This document shows, in pieces, positions 9,101-17,600 of a stretch of 29,481 nt of DNA (position 1 is its first letter; every line of letters begins with the position of its first letter). Both the position numbers and the translations under genes were made by a program. The DNA is from Pseudomonadota bacterium. Its GTDB lineage: Bacteria; Pseudomonadota; Gammaproteobacteria; Burkholderiales; Gallionellaceae. The stretch covers positions 1-29,481 of the forward strand of contig JAJXTL010000019.1 in assembly GCA_021783855.1 (NCBI GenBank), given 5' to 3'. The notes beneath the pieces are model-generated. The model saw only the letters and a list, made by a program, of their open reading frames with translations, was not told the DNA's origin and searched no databases.

Positions 9101-9136
9101 AATATCTCCAAAGTTGTAAAAAGCAACGGAGATATT
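9101..9136 (-). promoter_or_regulatory. Hairpin that would sequester the ribosome site of the binding-protein gene
   Basis: In the leader, AAUAUCUCC (9128-9136) is perfectly complementary to GGAGAUAUU (9101-9109), which contains the Shine-Dalgarno GGAG. A second short helix, GUUG/CAAC, with loop CUUUUUA extends the stem. The AUG lies one base after the stem. When folded, the first gene of the operon should be poorly translated. Pairing is seen directly; a thermosensor, small-RNA or protein-controlled role is inference. Confidence 0.5.
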
Positions 9137-9268
9137 GCATGTAACATGCCAGAAATGGGATTTTCGTAAATGTATTTTATAAGCGTTTGTTAAACGGTGA
9201 CTAACCAGGAAGATGTTTATAAGCAGGTGATTTATTCAGCGGCCTGACATGAAAAATACCTGGGAATA

Positions 9269-9283
9269 TTGCATACAAATGCA
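9269..9283. promoter_or_regulatory. Candidate GntR-type operator
   Basis: TTGCATACAA, overlapping TGCAT-N4-ATGCA, lies about 170 bp upstream of the binding-protein start. It resembles the TTGTATACAA-like half-site symmetry of many FCD-subfamily operators. A related TTGCATGTAA overlaps the palindrome at 9137-9149. Two similar sites in front of an operon that encodes a GntR regulator is suggestive only. Confidence 0.3.
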
Positions 9284-9393
9284 CTGTTTTTGAGCACAAA
9301 CAGGGGGAATTGTGTCCAACTGAGGGCGCATCAAGCAGCAATGCCGTCACGCTACGATGGAGCAATGGTAGTCAGGTGCGCGACAGCGCTGAC

Positions 9394-9408
9394 AGCCTGT
9401 CGGACTTC
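9394..9408 (+). repeat. 15-bp copy of the terminal motif of the 1-252 element
   Basis: agcctgtcggacttc at 9394-9408 is the exact reverse complement of 243-257, which spans the right edge of the inverted-repeat element. The two copies flank the Opp-type operon in opposite orientation. It may be a relic of another copy of the element. Confidence 0.5.
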
Positions 9409-9575
9409 AGTTGTTTAATCGATAAAATTTTTTGAATCTTAATGACAAATACATCCGGTTAATTTGTGGCTGCTAAAAACCATAAATTACCTGACAAGTC
9501 AGACATAAAGAACCGCCACGCGACATTCGCCGGAAGCGTTTCCGGCAGGACGCGCAGCGGATGCCCGCCGGACTT

Positions 9576-11324
9576 TCAGGGGATGAACCGCTTCATCACC
9601 GCCTTGAGCGGCTCATTATCAGGATTCGTCTTGAGGCTATCCTGCCACAACCTCGTTGCTTCTTCCTTGTCGCCACGCGCCCACAGCACCTCTCCCAGGT
9701 GCGCTGCGATGTCAGGATCCGGATTGCCCGCATACGCCCGCCGTAACATCGCCACCGCGTCGTCCAGGCGTCCAGCGCGATAATACGCCCAGCCCACGCT
9801 GTCCATGATGGCATGATCGTTTGGTGCCAGTTTCAGGGCTTTTTCGACCAGCGCGAGCGCTTCGACCGTACGCACGTTGCGCTCCAGAAAACCATAGCCC
9901 AGCGCATTGTAGGCCTGTGCGTTATCCGGCTGAAGTTTAATCATCCGGCGCAACAATTGTTCCGACTCATTGTAGCGACCAAGCTGGTCGGCCTGCATCG
10001 CGGTCTCATACAGCAGCGCCGGATCGTTGGGCAGCCTGACCAGCCCTTGCTGCAACACTTTGTAAGCCGTCTCGGACTGTTTCGCCTCGCGCAGCAATTG
10101 CGACTCGATAATCACCAGCTCCGGGCGACGATCGGGCATATCGACTTGCGCCTGTTGCAAAATTTGCCGCGCTTCGTCCAGACGGCCCTGGCGGCTCAAC
10201 AAATAGACCACACGCAATTGCGCCGCATACTGATACTCACCTGCATGCACTTCGCGATAATGCGCAAGCGCCTCCGTATCCTTTTCCTTCGCTTCGTACA
10301 ATTGCCCCAAAAAATACTCCACGGCATCCTGATTCTTGCCGTTCTTGACCAGCGCACCTTTCAATTCGGCTTCTGCGCCGGGCCAATCGTTCAACTGCAA
10401 GGAGATCAGCGCAACGGCAAACGCCAGTTCCACGCTGTCCGGACTCTTGTTGGCCAGATACTGAAACTCCTCACGCGCTGGCTTATACTGTTTTTGTGCC
10501 AACAGCTCGCGTGCATATTGCAGGCGAATTTCATCCGCTTGCGGAAAGTCCGACAGATAGCCGGCAAGCAGCGCCAGACCTTGATCGGGTTTCGTCTTGC
10601 TCAACAACTGCGCCTCCAGCGATACCGGCGCATCCCATTTCGGTCGCAGTTTGCGCGCTTTTCGCACTTCTGCCAGCGCCAGCGTCTCATCGCCTGCCGC
10701 CCCGGCCAGTTGCGCCACCACCCAATGGGCTTCAGCCACCTCCGGATAGGGCGCTGCCAAGTCGCGCATCAGCGTCAATGCTGCCTGTTTGTCCGGGTTA
10801 TGTGCCACCAGCGGGAAGAGTTGCAAGAAGGTAATACCGACTTGCGGCCCGTCTGTCTTGAGCACCTTGACCAGATACGGACGCGCTTCTTCCAGTTGTC
10901 CGCCGCGCAGCAACAAGGAAGACAGCATGCGTGCCGCCATATCCGAGTCGGGCTCAACTTCCTGCCAGAGCCTGAATGCCGCAACCGATCTGTTCATGTC
11001 GCCCGATTCCAGTGCCAATTGTGCGGCGCGTTTGACCAGACGCGGATCGCGGGTTTTCTGCGCAATATCCTCGCTGCTGTCCACGGCCAGCGCCTTGTGA
11101 CCGCGCTGATTAGCGAATTCGCTCAGCAGCATTTCATACAACAGGTCGCTGCTCAACTCGATGTCGGGCAATGGAATTTCTGCTGGCGGGGCAGGCGGGG
11201 CCGCCGCCGCGACCGGCTCAGAAACTTTGGACACCGGCTGTTCGAGTTGAACAACAGGTTTGGGCACTTGCGCGCATCCGGTGACAAGCAAACCGGCGAG
11301 AATTAAATGTCTGAATTTGTTCAT
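9576..11324 (-). CDS. TPR-repeat lipoprotein
   Basis: A 582-residue protein. It starts with a lipoprotein signal peptide, MNKFRHLILAGLLVTGCAQ, with lipobox VTGC (modified Cys about residue 17). A Pro/Ala/Val-rich linker follows, then tetratricopeptide repeats through most of the protein. They are clearest near the C-terminus: AYNALGYGFLERN, DSVGWAYYRAGRLDDAVAML and HLGEVLWARGDKEEA. I chose the ATG at 11322-11324 because the lipoprotein signal begins there; the open start nine codons earlier spoils it. Betaproteobacteria often have such a gene next to mutM and upstream of lolB-ispE (family knowledge). Here lolB and ispE are not downstream, and mutM lies 10 kb away. It probably works as an envelope scaffold; exact role unknown. 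Confidence 0.85.
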   Translation of the reverse strand: MNKFRHLILAGLLVTGCAQVPKPVVQLEQPVSKVSEPVAAAAPPAPPAEIPLPDIELSSDLLYEMLLSEFANQRGHKALAVDSSEDIAQKTRDPRLVKRAAQLALESGDMNRSVAAFRLWQEVEPDSDMAARMLSSLLLRGGQLEEARPYLVKVLKTDGPQVGITFLQLFPLVAHNPDKQAALTLMRDLAAPYPEVAEAHWVVAQLAGAAGDETLALAEVRKARKLRPKWDAPVSLEAQLLSKTKPDQGLALLAGYLSDFPQADEIRLQYARELLAQKQYKPAREEFQYLANKSPDSVELAFAVALISLQLNDWPGAEAELKGALVKNGKNQDAVEYFLGQLYEAKEKDTEALAHYREVHAGEYQYAAQLRVVYLLSRQGRLDEARQILQQAQVDMPDRRPELVIIESQLLREAKQSETAYKVLQQGLVRLPNDPALLYETAMQADQLGRYNESEQLLRRMIKLQPDNAQAYNALGYGFLERNVRTVEALALVEKALKLAPNDHAIMDSVGWAYYRAGRLDDAVAMLRRAYAGNPDPDIAAHLGEVLWARGDKEEATRLWQDSLKTNPDNEPLKAVMKRFIP

Positions 11325-11337
11325 GGCGATACAGCTT

Positions 11338-11366
11338 TTGTACGGACGCACATATTAGGTTATATT
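11338..11366 (+). promoter_or_regulatory. Candidate promoter for the ABC-2 operon
   Basis: TTGTAC (11338-11343), a 17-nt spacer and TATATT (11361-11366) resemble a sigma-70 promoter on the plus strand, with a start near 11373. This fits translation from the TTG at 11400 rather than from the ATG at 11307, which would lie upstream of the promoter and inside the TPR gene. On the opposite strand, TTGTGG and TAATAT spaced by 18 nt could serve the TPR gene. Confidence 0.4.
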
Positions 11367-11399
11367 TGGGGCTATCCACAACTACAGTTAACACTTACT

Positions 11400-12416
11400 T
11401 TGTCAAACGCAACAACCACCCTTTCCGCTCGCAATCTGACACGCCGCTTCGGCAATCGGCTGATCATCCATGACGTGACGCTGGAATTAAAGCGCGGCGA
11501 AGTGCTGGGTTTGCTGGGACACAACGGCGCTGGCAAGAGCACCACGCTGCAAATGCTGACCGGCTGCCTGTTGCCCGGCAGCGGCGAAATCGATATATGC
11601 GGCATCAGTTTACAAAAGAAACCCGCACTCGCCAAGGCGCATATCGGTTATCTGCCTGAAACCCCGCCGCTCTACCGGGAACTTGGCGTGGACGAATATC
11701 TGACGTTTGCGGCGCGTCTGCGCGGCATGAAACCATCTGATGTCAACGATGCGCTGACGCAGACTATCCAGCGCTGCGGTCTGGAATCCGTCAGAAAAAA
11801 AATAATATCAACATTATCAAAAGGTTATCAACAGCGCGTCGGCATCGCCCAGGCCATCATACATCGCCCCGCCGTGATCATACTGGACGAGCCTACGGTC
11901 GGGCTCGATCCCTCGCAAATCAGGGACATCCGCCATCTGATCCGAGAATTGGGCGATACCGGCAGCGTGATACTCTCCACCCACCTGCTGGGTGAGGTGG
12001 AAAGCGTGTGCGACCGCGTGGAAATCATGCGTAAGGGACGCCTGATCTATGGCGACTCCAGCCAGCGGATGAAGCAACACGGCCAGATGGCAGGCTACAC
12101 CGTCACTCTGCGTCACCCACCCGCCCTGAGCGAACTGGAAGCCATCCCCGGCGTCACAAGTGTCGAGCAACTGTCCGAAACACAGCTTCGCCTCCTGCAT
12201 GAGTCAGACAATAATCCCGGCGGCCTTCTGTTAAGTCTGGCTGCCGAGCGAGGCTGGCAACTGGAACAGCTCACACCGCTGTCTGCCACGCTGGAAGACG
12301 TTTTCGTCAATATTACCGGCGATGAAACCAACTTACCCGGAAGACCGCAAGGGTCTTCGCCTAAAAACATAGTCGCGCCAAGCGCTCCTTGTTTTGAGCG
12401 AGGAGACAAACCATGA
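11400..12416 (+). CDS. ABC-2 type exporter ATP-binding protein (GldA-like)
   Basis: A 338-residue ATPase if started at TTG 11400. Walker A is GHNGAGKST, the signature LSKGYQQRVG, Walker B VIILDEPTVGLD, and the switch STHLL. The region after the Walker B domain (LRHPPALSELEAIPGVTSVEQ to TLEDVFVNITGDE) is typical of ABC-2 exporters with GldA-like ATPases. The frame is open back to ATG 11307, but that start would overlap the divergent TPR gene and its promoter region. Homology (LSARNLTRRFG) begins just after the TTG. The last 25-30 residues lie beyond the usual family end, over two hairpins (12340-12400). Its stop overlaps the permease start (ATGA). Start site moderately uncertain. Confidence 0.88.
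   Translation: MSNATTTLSARNLTRRFGNRLIIHDVTLELKRGEVLGLLGHNGAGKSTTLQMLTGCLLPGSGEIDICGISLQKKPALAKAHIGYLPETPPLYRELGVDEYLTFAARLRGMKPSDVNDALTQTIQRCGLESVRKKIISTLSKGYQQRVGIAQAIIHRPAVIILDEPTVGLDPSQIRDIRHLIRELGDTGSVILSTHLLGEVESVCDRVEIMRKGRLIYGDSSQRMKQHGQMAGYTVTLRHPPALSELEAIPGVTSVEQLSETQLRLLHESDNNPGGLLLSLAAERGWQLEQLTPLSATLEDVFVNITGDETNLPGRPQGSSPKNIVAPSAPCFERGDKP
12340..12400 (+). repeat. Two short hairpins in the 3' tail of the ATPase gene
   Basis: GAAGACC (12340-12346) pairs with GGTCTTC (12352-12358). CGCTC (12383-12387) pairs with GAGCG (12396-12400), immediately before the AGGAG site (12401-12405) of the permease gene. They underlie a C-terminal extension of the ATPase that looks non-conserved. They may be a small inserted repeat or an intercistronic element taken into the frame. 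Confidence 0.4.
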
Positions 12417-13156
12417 TCCGCCTGATCGCGATGCGCGAGTTGCGCAGCCTGCTCTCCATGCCCTCGACCTGGTTCGTGCTGGCCGCATTGCAATTCATCT
12501 TCGCCTGGTTTTTCCTGGCAAGACTGGAAGCCTTCCTGGAGGTTCAGCCGCAATTGGCACAACTGGCCAATCCGCCCGGCGTGACGATCACTGTTGCAGC
12601 CCCCCTGTTCAATACCGCCGCCCTGTTGCTGATGATGCTGGTGCCGATGTTCACCATGCGCCTGATCGCAGAAGAGCGGCGCAACCAGACCCTGACGCTG
12701 CTGCTGTCCGCGCCGCTGTCCGGTGTCCGCATCGTACTGGGCAAATTCGCAGGCTTACTGATCTTTCTGCTGCTGCTGATAACAACGCTGCCGCTGATGA
12801 TCAGCACGCTGGCGCTCGGCACACATCTGGATCTCGGCCTGCTGGCGGCCAATTGCATAGGCCTCGCTCTGCTCACCGCAAGCTTTGTCGCACTGGGCCT
12901 GTATATTTCCGCGCTCACCAGCCAGCCCGTCATCGCCGCCATCGGCGCGCTGGCGGTGCTGGCCGGGCTGTGGCTGGCCGACATCGGCGCAGCTGACGCC
13001 CACTCCCTCTGGCATCAATTCTCGCCCCTGTACCATTTTCAGAATTTTAACGCCGGCCTGCTCGACAGCCGGGACGCTGTCTTTTTCCTGCTGTTCACGA
13101 CCGCTTTCCTGTTGCTGACCATCAAGCGGCTGCACAACAACCGCATATACGGATAA
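12413..13156 (+). CDS. ABC-2 type exporter permease (GldF-like)
   Basis: A 247-residue inner-membrane protein with about six transmembrane segments. It starts MIRLIAMRELRSLLSMPSTW, the usual beginning of GldF/NosY-like permeases. The middle has FTMRLIAEERRNQTLTLLL followed by SAPLSGVRIVLGKF, the conserved ABC-2 cytoplasmic loop (E-R-x3-T-x3-LL-x-P). Length is normal. Its ATG overlaps the ATPase stop, with AGGAG 7 nt upstream, and it is followed after 3 nt by the GldG-like gene. GldAFG-like systems occur widely in non-gliding bacteria, so no motility role is implied. Confidence 0.9.
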   Translation: MIRLIAMRELRSLLSMPSTWFVLAALQFIFAWFFLARLEAFLEVQPQLAQLANPPGVTITVAAPLFNTAALLLMMLVPMFTMRLIAEERRNQTLTLLLSAPLSGVRIVLGKFAGLLIFLLLLITTLPLMISTLALGTHLDLGLLAANCIGLALLTASFVALGLYISALTSQPVIAAIGALAVLAGLWLADIGAADAHSLWHQFSPLYHFQNFNAGLLDSRDAVFFLLFTTAFLLLTIKRLHNNRIYG

Positions 13157-13159
13157 GCC

Positions 13160-14494
13160 ATGCTGCGTAATTTCCTCGAATCGACTTCTCTGCGCAATCT
13201 GATCTTCGTGCTGCTGCTGGCGGGCAGCGCAACTGGCCTGGGCTACTTATCCTACCGCCATCCTTTGCAACGCGACATCACTTTCAACGCCAGCAACAGC
13301 CTGGAACCTGCCAGCGTATCCGTCCTCAAACAGCTTGCCGGGCCGGTCAACATCACCGTTTATGCCACCCTCCAGGACGCGCGCCTGGGCGACATACGCA
13401 AAATCATCAGCGATTTTATTGGCTTGTACCAACGCTACAAACCCGATGTGAAACTGGTGTATATCGACCCCGAAAAGGAACCTGAAAAAACCCGTGCCGC
13501 ACGCATCCAGCTCAACGGCGAGATGATCGTCGAATACGCCGGACGCAGCGAACACCTTACCCTGATCAATGAACAGACACTCACCAGCACCCTGCTGCGC
13601 CTGGCGCATACCGCGGACCAGACCGTGACTTATCTGGGCGGCGACGGCGAGCGCAAACTCGACGGGCACGCGAACCACGACATGGGGCTGTATTTCGGTG
13701 CGAAACTCAAGGAAAACGGCTTCAAAATAAACAGCCTGAATCTGGCCATCGCGCAGGATGTGCCCATCAATACACGCGTGCTGGTGATCACCCAGCCGCA
13801 GATTGATCTGATGCCGGGTGAGGTTGATAAACTGCTGCGCTATGTCGAGCGCGGCGGCAACCTGCTCTGGCTGATCGATGCAGAACCTTTGCACGGACTG
13901 GAGCGCCTGGCTGAAAAGCTCGATCTGCAACTGCCGCCCGGCATCGTGATCGATCCTGCCGCCGCCGATATGAATGTGCCCGCCAGCTGGTCGCTGGGCA
14001 CGACCTATCCGCCGCACGTCATCACCAACGGCTTCAACCTGATTACGGCCTACCCGGCAGCCCGTCCGCTGGTCTGGCATGAAAATCCGGACTGGCGGCA
14101 TCATATACTGGTGGATGTCACAGGCTGGATAAGCCCGGGCAGTCAACCGGCCCTGGGCAAACAGCACGACACGCCTGCCCCTAACGTCATCGCGCTTGCG
14201 ATGCAACGCAACATCAACGATGTGGAGCAGCGTATCGTGGTGGTCGGTAACGGCGCCTTCCTCGCCAACAGCTTCGCCGGCAACGGCGGAAACGTGGATC
14301 TGGGGGTCAACATGGTGAACTGGCTGGCCCGCGATGACAAGCTCATCACTTTGCAACCGCGCGCGGCAAAAGACAGCAACATCGTGCTCTCCAGAACACA
14401 ACTCACCATCATCAGCGCCGCCTTTTTGTTCGGTGCGCCGCTGTTGCTGGCCGGATTTGGCATATACATCTGGTGGGTGCGTCGTCGTACCTGA
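13160..14494 (+). CDS. ABC-type transport auxiliary protein (GldG-like)
   Basis: A 444-residue protein with one N-terminal membrane anchor (about residues 12-30), a long periplasmic part and a C-terminal membrane helix (about 415-437) ending in WWVRRRT. The soluble part has the GldG/ABC-transporter-auxiliary pattern: SVLKQLAGPVNITVYATLQ, IDPEKEPEKT, TYLGGDGERKL, then VLVITQPQIDLMPGEVDKLL and RGGNLLWLIDAEP. That pattern resembles a ThuA-like fold lacking catalytic residues. It completes a three-gene exporter with the two genes before it. The DUF4340 partner often found next in such operons is missing; a kinase gene follows after 112 nt. Exported substrate unknown. Confidence 0.87.
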   Translation: MLRNFLESTSLRNLIFVLLLAGSATGLGYLSYRHPLQRDITFNASNSLEPASVSVLKQLAGPVNITVYATLQDARLGDIRKIISDFIGLYQRYKPDVKLVYIDPEKEPEKTRAARIQLNGEMIVEYAGRSEHLTLINEQTLTSTLLRLAHTADQTVTYLGGDGERKLDGHANHDMGLYFGAKLKENGFKINSLNLAIAQDVPINTRVLVITQPQIDLMPGEVDKLLRYVERGGNLLWLIDAEPLHGLERLAEKLDLQLPPGIVIDPAAADMNVPASWSLGTTYPPHVITNGFNLITAYPAARPLVWHENPDWRHHILVDVTGWISPGSQPALGKQHDTPAPNVIALAMQRNINDVEQRIVVVGNGAFLANSFAGNGGNVDLGVNMVNWLARDDKLITLQPRAAKDSNIVLSRTQLTIISAAFLFGAPLLLAGFGIYIWWVRRRT

Positions 14495-14606
14495 ACGACC
14501 GCGACGATAGGCCAGGGAGCACAGACAGATATTTTGGCGTAGTGTAGTATAGTAACCGACCGTAACACTCAGTTTCATCGGATCGATCTTCAACCGGGAT
14601 TTTCTC

Positions 14607-17600
14607 ATGATCACTGACTTGCAGACCGCACTATCACGCTTGCGAGACGAACTCACCGCACAGATGCCTGAGCGCATCGCCGCGCTGCATGCCTTGCTGG
14701 ATGCCGCCTCGCGAGGCGAGCCGGGCTCGTTCGAATCGCTGCGTCTTGCGACGCACAATCTGGCCGACACCGCCCGCACTCACGGGCTGATGAAGCTTGC
14801 CGAACTGGCGCACGAACTGGAAAAAATCACCGCCTCTTCGAGAGGCGATACTCTGCATGTGCTTTGTGCCGGGCTTGCAGCAAAGACCGCCCATCCTGCT
14901 TACCTGCCTATTCCGCCACCGGTGAATAGCGTCATGTCGCGCATCGTGGTGTTGGGCAACGATGCGCAGCATACGGACTGGCTGCGTTGCGTACTGGAGG
15001 ATGAAGGTTATCAGGTCGAAATACTCAGTGAACTCGCCTCCTTACGCACCGCACTGCAAAGCGACATGCTGCCTGCCGCCATCGTCATGGACATGGTTTT
15101 TCCCGAAGGCAGCGAGGCGGGCGCACGCGCCATCGCAGACTTGAAGCTGCCAGAATACGCCGCCTTGCCTGTCATCTTTCTTTCGCTGCGCCATGACATG
15201 GCGGCCCGTCTCTCCGCACATCGCGCGGGGGCGACCCGTTACCTGACCAAGCCGGTCGACCCAGCAGCGCTGTTGCAGATGATTTCCGCCTCTGCCTCAC
15301 CGGCACCAAAGCAGGCCTACCGTATATTGATTGTGGATGATTCAGCTTCAGAACTTGCCGCTCACGCTCTGATGCTGCGCAAGGCCGGCCTGGAGGTGCG
15401 CGAGGCGCTCAATCCGCTGGAGGTGCTCGACATGCTGGATGACTTTGCAGCCGAGGTACTGTTGCTGGACATGCACATGCCGGAATGCACGGGCCCCGAA
15501 CTGGCAGCCATCCTGCACGATGAGCAGCGGTACGCCGCTATCCCGATAGTCTACCTGTCGGCAGAAACCGATGTATCGAGGCAACTTTTGGCGCTGGATC
15601 GCGGCGGCGACCATTTTCTGGTCAAACCGGTCAATCCGGCACACCTGATCTCTGTCATCGCCCTGCATGCGCGACGCTACCGGCACAGCCTGGAACAGGC
15701 AGCAGCCATGCAGTCGATACGCTATGCGCAAGACCGGCAGCGCCAGGCTCTGGACGCTCACGCCATCATCAGCACCACCGATCTTGCCGGCAACATTCTC
15801 GAAGTCAACGATAAATTCTGCCGGATCAGCGGGTATACACGAGAGGAACTGCTGGGCAGCAATCATCGCATCGTCAACTCGGGTTTTCACCCCGCTGCCT
15901 TCTTCGATGAACTGTGGAATACGATCGGCAGCGGAGAAATATGGCAGGGAGAAATTTGCAACCGGGCAAAGGACGGTCACCTGTATTGGGTATCCTCCAG
16001 CATCGTGCCTTTTCTCGATGAAAACGGCGTGCCTTACCGGTATATTTCCATACGCACCGATATTTCCAGACTCAAGCAGCATGAAGAATCCTTGCGCAAC
16101 AACGAGATGCAGTTGCGCATGGTGCTGGATAACGCCGCAGATGCCGTGTATGTGGCAGGCATAAACGAGCGCTGGATCTACGTCAACGACCGGGCCGTTG
16201 CATTGCTGGGTTACAGCCGTGAAGAACTGCTGAGCATGAGTATTTACGATATGGTGCCTGCGGAATGGCGGGAAGTTTACCGGAAGAACTTCCATGAAGT
16301 GCTGCTCGTCGAGGGCCTTATGCACCGGGAAATCAGACTCATCAGGAAGGACGGCCGCAAGCTGGCGATCGAAATGAATGCAGCCCTGCTGCCGGATGGC
16401 ACGGTATATGGATCCTGCCGCGATATCGGCGCGCGCAAGGAAGCCGAGGCGATGATCAATGACGCCACATTGAAGATACGCGACAGCGAACAACGCCTGA
16501 ATCGGGCGCAGAAAGTCGCGCATATCGGCAGTTTTGAATGGCATCCGCAGTCAGGTAACCTGCAATGGTCGGACGAGCACTTTCGTCTGTGGGGTTTGCA
16601 ACCGCAGTCTGCCACGCCAAATTACGATCTCTTCCGCCAGGGGATACATCCCGAGGAGGTCGCCAGAGTTGAGCGTTTAACCGAGTTGGCGCTGTCAGGC
16701 GACTGCTCGTACGATTGTCTGCATCGGGTTCTCTGGCCGGACGGCAGCGAACACTATATCCATGGAATGGCTGAAGTGACATTCGATGCGACCGGACAGC
16801 CCGCCCGGATGATAGGCACCGTACAGGATGTCAGCGAACTGCAACGGACGGAACAGGCACTGATCCTGGCCCGCGATGCCGCCGAATCCGCCAGCCGCGC
16901 CAAGAGCGAATTTCTGGCCAGCATGAGCCACGAGTTGCGCACGCCGCTGAATGCGATACTGGGATTTTCGCAGTTGTTCACCATGGATGCGGCGTTGCCG
17001 CAGGAGACACGCGACAATGCCCGCGAGATCGAACGTGCCGGCGAACACCTGCTATCCCTGATCAACGACATGATAGATCTGGCTCGCATCGAATCGGGCA
17101 TGCTGGGACTCTCGCTGGAACCGGTACAGATAGGTAGCGTACTGCACAGCAGCCTGTCCATGGTGGAATCGCAGGCTCGCAACAGAGGCATACAACTGAT
17201 CGAAGCCGTTTCTTCCGGCAAGGAAGCCACGGTGATGGCGGATCATGTCCGGCTGCGCCAGGTGCTGATCAATCTGCTCAGCAACGCGATCAAGTACAAC
17301 AGACCGCAAGGCACAGTAAGAGTGAACTGCATCCTCCATGAGGATCGGGTGCGCATCAGCGTAGTCGATAACGGCCCCGGCATTGCCGCCGATAAACAGG
17401 GGCGCATTTTCAATGCCTTCGACCGTCTTGGCGAAGAACGCAGCGAAGTGGAAGGAACCGGCATCGGTCTGGTGATCACCCGGCGCATCGTCGAAGCCAT
17501 GAAGGGCGTCATCGGTTTCGAGAGCGCCGCAGGACAAGGCAGCACCTTCTGGGTCGAGTTTCCGCTTATCTCTGAAGCGTCCCCCTGTCCGCTCGAACCG

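Larger units (their letters stand above)
9100..9575. other. Intergenic region with operon leader, palindromes and a repeat fragment
   Basis: I see no gene here. It holds the leader hairpin (9101-9136), the palindromes GCATG-TAA-CATGC (9137-9149) and TGCAT-ACAA-ATGCA (9270-9283), the repeat fragment at 9394-9408, CTGAC-AA-GTCAG (9491-9502) and a GCCGGAA/TTCCGGC hairpin (9529-9546) downstream of the TPR gene. On the minus strand a weak promoter-like pair, TTAGTC then TATAAA after 17 nt, lies around 9180-9210. AT content rises between 9150 and 9500. The region probably carries the operon promoter and the 3' end of the TPR transcript. Confidence 0.5.

Noticed and set aside
9529..9546. Hairpin downstream of the TPR gene as a terminator
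   Set aside because: The stem is good but no T-run follows on the minus strand, so I list it only as part of the intergenic region.
9813..11306. 497-codon plus-strand frame
   Set aside because: It is antisense to the TPR lipoprotein gene and rich in Gln, Leu, Arg and His, as antisense frames of such genes are; no recognisable domain.
11307..11399. ATG at 11307 as start of the exporter ATPase
   Set aside because: It lies inside the divergent TPR gene and upstream of the likely promoter; homology begins after 11400.
13247..14779. 510-codon minus-strand frame
   Set aside because: It is antisense to the GldG-like gene and the start of the first kinase, with no domain or ribosome site.
15348..16544. 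398-codon minus-strand frame
   Set aside because: It is antisense to the receiver and PAS region of the first kinase, whose reading frame has clear domains throughout.
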